A stretch of DNA of 64,000 nucleotides, from contig NC_092563.1 of the NCBI RefSeq assembly GCF_037975245.1, positions 20,320,594 through 20,384,593 on the forward strand, read 5' to 3'. This document shows positions 56,841 to 64,000 of this stretch, in pieces. The position numbers were made by a program, and so were the translations under genes. This DNA comes from Apostichopus japonicus. Its lineage: Eukaryota; Echinodermata; Holothuroidea; Aspidochirotida; Stichopodidae. The first letter of the stretch is position 1. The number at the start of each line of letters is the position of its first letter. The notes under the pieces were generated by a model, which saw only the letters and a program-made list of their open reading frames with translations, had not been told where the DNA came from and made no database searches.

Positions 56841-56888
56841 GACCTTTGACCTTCACCTTCATAAGACCTTTGACCTTCACCTTCATAA
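56841..56888 (-). repeat. 24-bp tandem duplication over the CEP76 stop codon
   Basis: GACCTTTGACCTTCACCTTC followed by ATAA occurs twice without spacing. The CEP76 stop (56883-56885) lies in one copy. Because the unit is 24 bases, an in-frame TGA is repeated in the other. Confidence 0.9.
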
Positions 56889-57021
56889 GACAGACTTATA
56901 TTTGCAGGCAAACATGATCCAAACAGCGCAGGCAGACTCTGGGTAACAAAACACCCTGACTCTTAAACCTAACCTTACATGGTCTCCACGGCAACAGACT
57001 ATCTCTTCACAGACGGGTGAC
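56883..57021 (-). CDS. CEP76: CEP76 last exon
   Basis: Acceptor AAACCACAG|GTCACC. Encodes SPVCEEIVCCRGDHVRLGLR and VRVFCYPESACAVWIMFACK, then YKSVL and the stop. The first base completes the Arg codon split by the GC-donor intron. Confidence 0.95.
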
Positions 57022-60000
57022 CTGTGGTTTGGAAAAAGGACAAAACTTCAATATTACGAAGGTATAAGGTGGGGAAAAAAATCGTTTTCATCTGCTAAAG
57101 TAAATCATTCAAAATTATGAAATTGAAAAATTACGAAAAAACTTATGTTACAGCTGCAGCTTAATAGGATTCGATTCGCAATTGTAAAAATGTTATTTCA
57201 CTTTCCCGGCAAATTTTTGAATGAAAGCTGAATTTTTTGGGCCCTTAAAATTCAGGCAATTAAATGAACTATAAACAATCTATTCCATGACTGTAAACTT
57301 CCTTTCTGGTTTCTGCTGTATTTTCACTCTTGACAGAATTTTCACGTGATAGTACAAATTTCAATTAAAACATAACAACCCGATAAATGGGAACTTATTA
57401 AGACTTTCAAAGGATGACTTTATGAAAGAAAGGATATCTTTGACACATGTGACATTCCCTCGAAAACTAAAAACTCCACACATTTTAAGATGATATCACA
57501 TTCTCTTCTTAAGAAAAACTGCCCTTTTAATATCAAACAGTCATAAGGCCAATTAGATTGGCTATCAGGTTTAGCATGGAGCCCATAAATTCAGCTCTCC
57601 AAAGAAGACAACCAAAGAAAAAAGAGATTGTTCCAAGCAATGGGTGAATGAGATGCAAATGATCTCTGATAACATGTTTACAAGGTTCCATCAACCCACG
57701 GTGTTGGGTTCCATCCTTCATCACCATGTTGTTGATATGATACTTACAGTTGTACATAATTTATAGCACACAACTCATTAGCATAATGCATGAACAGATA
57801 AACAGTTAACTGTGCCCGAACATAACCCGCAAACTCACCGACCAAGTTTACAGTAATAAAGCATTCCCCAGCCAGGAGAGGGCAAAAATGTTACTGCACC
57901 AAATTAAAATGTGGAAGCACAGTCTGTTGTACGTTTAAGCTTTCGCCTCTCCCTTCCATTTATAACAAACTTTTTTCACGACAGATTTTTCAAATCGACT
58001 TGCCTGAAACATGTTGAGAATGCCCTCCTTGCGTTTCTGTGTACAAACTGTATGGGAAAGCCTTTGAAAGTGTGACCGTCTGGGATGGCTTTGCGTATCG
58101 CGTGCTGGAATTCCTCGTTGCCAGCCGTGACCCCCGTTGACCTCTCTAACTCGTACGCCGCCAGTGCTTGATTCAAGAGGTAAGAGAGTTCGTCATCCCA
58201 AACGGTGGTTAACCCCATATCCTGGAGAGATGCAAGACGAAAAAATAAAAAATAACTCACGTCGACAAGCTGGCTGAGTTTGTTAACCAAAATATGCACA
58301 ACCGATCTCTCTTCTTTGTTTTGCTTGCCACGTCATAACGCTACTAAAATACTGCTGAAGGTAGCATTTAACTGTTCAACTTTGAAATGGTTTTATACTC
58401 ACCAATTAGTGACCTTTGAGAGTAAAGAACCAAAGAGGGTGCCCAATTTTGATCGACGGCAATCATATTATGAGCGACATACGGTAGATATTTATGGCAA
58501 TAGGCCATTACATGCTAAATAAAGCTCTTGTTTGTTTGTGATTGTTTAGTGACAATCTGGTAGTTAAATAGCACACCAACATATATGGCATTCCCTTCCC
58601 CTGCACCTTAAAGTGGTTACCTGAAAGAAAGTCAAGCTAACAGTGCAGAACTCAGCTCACATACATGGGCAACATAGGAAACAAAGTTTACAAAGAAGCT
58701 TGCAGTGCACTATTTTGGTGTATTTTCTCTCACCTCGCCCCCTCTTCCAATGCCCCCTCCTCCCACCCCAAAGTCTTAACCCCACTGGTCTGTAATAGTA
58801 GTGCATACATACCTTTCTTTGATCTACCACAAGCGCTCTCAGCTGCAGTTCCAGGTCATTGCTTGCTAGAGACGAGTCCAAGAGATTGGATATTAGAGGT
58901 ACTGGGTGGGGCCACAAAGACTGATTGAAAAGAAAAATATTGGAAATTTGAGCTAAAAATCATTCTACTGGCTTCTCTTTTTTTGTTCAACAGGTAAAAT
59001 GCTCTATTTGTGATCATTTTACAATACATTCTCCATTGTTTCAAGGGTAACATATAGAAATTGTCCAGGGCTACAAAGCATTATCACAACAACATGAATC
59101 AAAAAGTGAAGTCAATAACAGAAGTCCCCCCCCTGGCAATTATTGACCCCTCCCAAGAAACCAAATGAATAATAAATAAAATAATTCCCAAAGCAAGTTG
59201 CTCTCCATGTCTTATATACTGTACCTCTTCTTTTTTTTTACCGAATGATCCCCTCCTAAGAATCAAACAGAGCTCCCCTCCCCCCTCGTCCCCTCCCCAC
59301 CCCCCCCTTTGATCATCATTATCTGTGTTATACATTCAGCTCTGAAGAAGATCCTGCTAGGATCGAAACCTCAGGCCCACTTACTTTTACACCATTTTAT
59401 ACTGAAGAGTATCCAAATATATGTAAGTATTAAAATGTTCATAATTATACAAGTTATAATCTATCTTAAAACAACACGTTCTATTAAACAAGTAGCAAAG
59501 GTTTTGCTACACATATTTAATTTTTCTGTAAATTATGTTTGATGTTGTTCTTAACAATTCTTGCAATCATAAACTAAGAAGTAAGTTTGTCTTCTTTTGC
59601 TCTCCAGACCCTGCCACCATCTTCTCGATTTGACTGGACTCACTCCCAGAGGGAGAAAGAAGAAACAAATCTCTTATTAGTGAGATTCGTCAAGGTTGGA
59701 TAAACTCCACATATTTTGTTGAAGCAATTTGCAATCCTTAATTGCCAGTACATTTCAGTTCTTAGAATTTTGTCTTGAATTTAAAATTGGCTCTCTCGAC
59801 GAAATGATCGGATCGTGACTTAAGGAATCAAATTAAGTCTGAGGCCAAGCCCACAAATCAGTGTCATAGAGAGGCTATAAATCAGACTCTACTTCCCTCT
59901 AAGGTATCAAATTCTGATACATTTAACTTCACAACTTGCCATGTGTTTTTTTTTTGTTAGTATCTTCCAAACTATTTTCCATGTAATGAGATCTATACTG

Positions 60001-63000
60001 GTTCCAACTTTGTTTGAAAGATTCAATTCTTTTTAAGAACAAAAAAAGTTTGCATGTGTCATGTTTCATTATCATTGTTAGGTTTTAGAAACACATGGCA
60101 TGTGTATGTCATGTGAACTCTTGAGTGTGTAAATACATCAACTTGACGGAAACTTGACATACACCCTGAACTGTGGACAGAGGAAGCTGGAGAGGGGTTT
60201 GGAGGAGGGTTGGAGGGAGGGAGGGGTACTTTTTTGTACCTCCTTCGCACCATTTAGTTGATCATACAAATCCAAGTAGCCTGTGGTGTGGTGTGAGAAA
60301 ACTGATCTTTTTTCTTTATTTGACGTGACACATCTTGTATGGGTGTAATAAAATAGGAATGGAATTTGCACTTTCTACACCGAAAAACCTAGTCAGTTTT
60401 AACAATTGTTTTTTTCTTCAAAGACAGAAATACGGACGAAATATTCTATGACGACCGCCAACTTGAAACGAGAGAGCATTAAGGAAAACCAGGGTCCATT
60501 TGTGAATGAGCTACTCTGTGGCTTTCTAACCAACTTGGTTATCCTGCACTTAACTATACAGCTATACTAAACTCAACATAGGTAAAACACACATACGGGT
60601 GAAAAAAGAAGGTGTTCCTAATCTTACTTGACTTGAGGTACCGCAGACTGACTGGATTGCGTCTGGACTCATCGACTTCCACAGAGATTCATCGTGGAGA
60701 TCGAAACAGCAGACGTCTACGTTGTCTGAAGGCTGCCAGAAGAAAATCAATATTCATGAAGATACAGCAAAGTCCAAAGGATCCAACTGAAAACATTAAC
60801 GACTACCGTTTTACTCGGCAATCCTAAAAGGGTCCTACGCCACCAAAACTTTGGGAGAGAATATGATACTTTTGTAGTAATAAAATTATTACAGCAAAGA
60901 ACAGCAAATACTTTGACAGCTCATATGCCATTATGAAGTCACTCACTATAGGGTGTGCCCAGATCAGACCAGAAAATGTTATAACATTGTTTTAAAGAAT
61001 TTTTATGTGGATGTAAAAACTTCACTGAGTGAGGATGAAAATATATTTCTTCATAAAATCCAGTTGGGCCAAGTTTTCCCACTGAAACACTTGACTATGC
61101 ATTGCATTATTAACACAGACAACTGACAGCCACCCTTAATGGACCTCAACCAATGACACACAGCCATAATTAAAATCCTCAACAAGGTACATTTTTTGTC
61201 ACGAAATTGAGGTGTCTTTCACAGAGAATGAGAGTGTTGTAAACACAGGTCGAACAAGGTGTCATGAATAACACATTGTTTCTGTTATCTTCCACACGTG
61301 TTAGTTTTCTGGCTCTACTGGTTCATAGTACTACGGGTCCATGCTAGGTTTTTTTTTTTGTCAGTTCGCTACATTTTAAAGTTTGTTTCATAATTTCAAT
61401 TCTAGATGCTCAGACTGGTCAAAATTACTGCTTCTATCTTAAATTTAGGTAAAAGAAAAAGAAAGGGTGGAACATAGCACACACAAAAAAAAGAAGGTTG
61501 GCTGTTTGTTACTTTGGTAACTACACAGTACATCAACTAATAGAATGATGACCAAACTGAGTTGTAGTATTTGGACAACAAATTGTGGACAATTTGTAGC
61601 AAAATGTATTTATGGATGACAGAAGGAGCTAAAAATAACTTTCATGACATTTTTGGTACAAAATATGAGCACATTGAACGCAAACAAGTGTGACAAATCA
61701 AAAGAATTTAGATTACCTGACAATTAGCAAAGAATGTTCGATGGTTGAAAATACAGCCGATCGTCCTGAATGGGTACTGCGGCCTCGGTAGCTGGACTGA
61801 CGGAGGGTCATCGGGGTTGACTGGTTGATGGATGTACCTATGAGAGGAACATACCAGGTAGTAGCAGGGTAGTGACCATTCTCCATGGTATGATTTAACA
61901 GTGGTACCTAATATCAGGACATTTTCAGGACCGGAGGTTTGTCCGGTTTGGGAGAAAAGTCTAGATAATCTAGTCTACTAAACGTTAGTGAAGTTTTTCA
62001 TCGTTACAGACCCTTACATAGTACAATGTGCTTTAAAAGGTCAGTCTGCAAACTTTCAGGCCTATGAACCAGTATCTTCCATCAGGACTAAGCCACAATC
62101 CATTTATAGACCCCCATCCCTCAGAATCAATGCTTAAATTGTACCCGAGCTGCTTTGGACTGTGGACATTTGATGTTAAAACAAGAACTTTCCATCAGTA
62201 AGCTGTGAAAATCCTTGATAAATTATCTGACTTCTCTGACTGTTTATGAAACTTTGCTTTTGAATGTCGACTACAATACGGTCAAGCGCTCGAAGCTTAT
62301 CTAGTATTTTTTTTCTCTGTGCTTTTGTTGTGCATTTGCTGTAAATGAACATTAGACTAGAAATGGTAAAGAAAACTATTTTCCTCTACTCTACTCACAC
62401 CAATCTTGATCATATTTGCCTCTAATTTCCTACTCAAATTTTCTGCTGTTCAGTTACTAGAACATATAACGATTGAACATGAAAATGTCAGTATTGGACA
62501 AACTGTAGAAACTTGTTTTTTGACAACAAAATGCACTCTATTACAGTAGTTATCTAAATTTTAAATACTGGCATGTAGTAACATGAATGTGCAGTATTAT
62601 AGCGATAAGACTGTTTGGATAACAGATCCGAATAATCCAGGATTAGGGTAACAAATCTAGGGATTAGTACACAAGATACACAATGAATGATATCTTTAAA
62701 TAATACCTGTGACCAGAGAGAGATTCCCAAAACGTGACCAGGCCATCAGGGCTGATGGTGACCACCCAGGTTTGAGCCGCACCTTTCACTTTGGTTCCGA
62801 CGCAGACAAAAGCATTGAGACCAAACCCAAGAAGAAGGTTACATAGTAAGATGGCGTGGTCTTCGCAATCCTAAAGAGGGTCCGAACAGAGAGGGTTATG
62901 CATCACATATCAAAAGTACTGCATCATAAAATTCAAAACAACCTTAAATGGTAAACACGCTAAACATTTCGCAAGGCTTCTTGCGTTTGGTCCGCAGTTT

Positions 63001-63279
63001 CACTCATAATAATGTTGCGATTAATCAACCTCAGATTCCTTCCTGGATTTCTTTTCAGCAAATTTTCGGTAAAAAGCTACGACATACCCCTCTATTTTTA
63101 CATAGGAAAGCGTGCGAGGAGTTCCACTGTTCCTTTGGTTGGCCGCCGCCAACCGTCGAGGACCTCTCGAAACCGATCACGCTGATGAAGCGGGCTGCTT
63201 GGCGAGGTGTGTCCAATAATCTACCAGCTCGTAGTGGCTTCACATACAAACACACAAACCTATTGGCAGCATTTTCATC
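56883..63279 (-). CDS. CEP76: CEP76, C-terminal half, 7 coding exons; 5' end outside the window
   Basis: CEP76 is a centriole-associated protein that in human cells limits centriole reduplication. Seven exons (1047 bases) encode the last 348 residues; human CEP76 is about 659, so the N-terminal exons lie beyond 64000. Conserved blocks are YVKPLRAGRLLDTPRQAARF, the transglutaminase-like segment DCEDHAILLCNLLLGFGLNA, GLVTFWESLSGHRY, CCFDLHDESLWKSMSPDAIQ, GLTTVWDDELSYLL, GNEEFQHAIRKAIPDGHTFK, FPIQFVHRNARRAFSTC and the terminal YPESACAVWIMFACKYKSVL. All phases agree. Six splice acceptors and five of the six donors within the span are canonical; the last intron begins with GC. Transcription runs towards the MATCAP promoter, about 7 kb downstream. 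Confidence 0.97.
58004..58221 (-). CDS. CEP76: CEP76 penultimate exon
   Basis: Acceptor TCTCTCCAG|GATATG. Encodes GLTTVWDDELSYLLNQALAA, then GNEEFQHAIRKAIPDGHTFK. The donor is TTTCAG|GCAAGT, a GC donor with an otherwise consensus match. Confidence 0.95.
58813..58920 (-). CDS. CEP76: CEP76 exon (36 codons)
   Basis: Acceptor TTCAATCAG|TCTTTG, donor AGAAAG|GTATGT. Encodes SLWPHPVPLISNLLDSSLAS, then NDLELQLRALVVDQRK. Confidence 0.92.
60628..60732 (-). CDS. CEP76: CEP76 exon (35 codons)
   Basis: Acceptor TTCTGGCAG|CCTTCA, donor AGTCAA|GTAAGA. Encodes PSDNVDVCCFDLHDESLWKS and MSPDAIQSVCGTSSQ. Confidence 0.95.
61717..61837 (-). CDS. CEP76: CEP76 exon (phase 2 to 0)
   Basis: Acceptor CTCATAG|GTACATC, donor TGTCAG|GTAATC. 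Encodes YIHQPVNPDDPPSVQLP, then FRTIGCIFNHRTFFANCQ. Confidence 0.95.
62707..62870 (-). CDS. CEP76: CEP76 exon, transglutaminase-like core
   Basis: Acceptor CTCTTTAG|GATTGC, donor CACAG|GTATTA. Encodes DCEDHAILLCNLLLGFGLNA, FVCVGTKVKGAAQTWVVTIS and FWESLSGHR. Confidence 0.97.
63088..63279 (-). CDS. CEP76: CEP76 exon (64 codons), most 5' exon in the window
   Basis: Acceptor CTTTGACAG|GATGAA, donor AGAGGG|GTATGT. Encodes DENAANRFVCLYVKPLRAGR, LLDTPRQAARFISVIGFERS and ends HAFLCKNRG. The acceptor at 63280-63281 was chosen because DENxxNR matches the human protein. A nearer AG would drop these residues. Confidence 0.94.
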
Positions 63280-64000
63280 CTGTCAAAGAAAGATGAATGA
63301 AAAGAGAAGTGGTCGAAACAGAAACGGTGACATGCATTGGTAATGCTATGCATGAAACAATGTTGCCTCACTGCCTGGTACAGGAAATGATGAAATAGTT
63401 AATTGAACCTGAGCTTGGTGGAATGGTGTGCAAAAAATAGGTGCAAAGGTGACTCTAAAATCATGCAAGTGGATGTTCTAGAGAAAGCAAATTCTGGGCC
63501 TTTCAGTTATAAAGAGTATCATCTGAACTTTTCAACGTTACAAACTACTTGGCACGATTCCTTCTTGTCTCATTGTTTTTCAAATCAAAATTTCAAATTC
63601 AAAAGAAAAATATATAAAGTGAAAGAAGAGTAGATAGTATAGGTCCACTGATCATATTTGAAGTATCTATTAACAAAAAAGATATGGCCACAAATAGTAG
63701 GAGAGTATAAGTTGGCTTTATCTAAATGTGATTTTATTATGACTAAGCATCTGGTTCTGCGGATACAACATAACATAAAAATAGTATTTTCCATACATTC
63801 ATATACATGAACACAATATATGAGGTAGAATATATACTCCTTTAAGATTCTTTCCACAAATGACACAATATTCAATTTGAACAACAATTGTGAGGGATTT
63901 GGTGGAGAGTACAAATAGGGTTGAATAATTTTAGAAATGAAATGTCACCAGTTGTGAAAGCTATCAGAGTGTGAAAGATAACTCAGTAATAAAACTGATA
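63280..64000 (-). other. CEP76 intron, partial
   Basis: AT-rich with no further CEP76 coding block. The next upstream exon should lie past the window end. Confidence 0.7.

Overview
This is eukaryotic, intron-rich, AT-rich nuclear DNA with many transposon relics and no prokaryotic or organellar features. Three conserved animal genes can be rebuilt exon by exon: PIGT (complete, plus strand, 10 coding exons), MATCAP/KIAA0895 (complete, minus strand, 4 coding exons) and CEP76 (3' half, minus strand, 7 coding exons, 5' end beyond base 64000). Protein similarity, TTAGGG-like repeats, CR1/Jockey-like and L1/Tx1-like LINE remnants, hAT-type and TTAA-type MITEs and a tRNA-derived SINE suggest a marine invertebrate deuterostome, perhaps an echinoderm such as a sea cucumber. 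The organism is inference.

Layout. Bases 1-19590 are mostly repeats. They hold an unrecognised cysteine-rich ORF (1350-2045, minus), a LINE split by a 4.1-kb DNA transposon (3735-10297; insert 5605-9747), a hAT-like MITE (12054-12924), a MITE broken by a 5'-truncated LINE with a 14-bp target duplication (13389-14695), and further fragments. PIGT runs from 19610 to 30607; its introns carry a LINE fragment, a MITE, a 340-bp purine tract and an ATGT microsatellite. Bases 30608-42985 show no supported gene, only MITEs and low-complexity sequence. MATCAP runs from 49889 down to 42986, and a second MITE-rich gap (50433-54485) follows. CEP76 runs from beyond the window down to 56883.

Most striking feature. 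The 2.3-kb minisatellite at 45735-48063 (about 34 units of 68/69 bp) is a tandem amplification of the MATCAP exon 2/intron 2 boundary. Each unit repeats the last ~43 coding bases of the exon, which encode the HEIG half of the metalloprotease HExxxH motif, plus the splice donor and the first ~26 intron bases. The units are arranged in a four-unit higher-order pattern.

The three genes are not an operon and share no single pathway. PIGT is a subunit of the ER GPI transamidase, MATCAP is a tubulin tyrosine carboxypeptidase, and CEP76 is a centriolar protein. MATCAP and CEP76 both relate to microtubules and lie head-to-tail about 7 kb apart, but I have no evidence that they are co-regulated.
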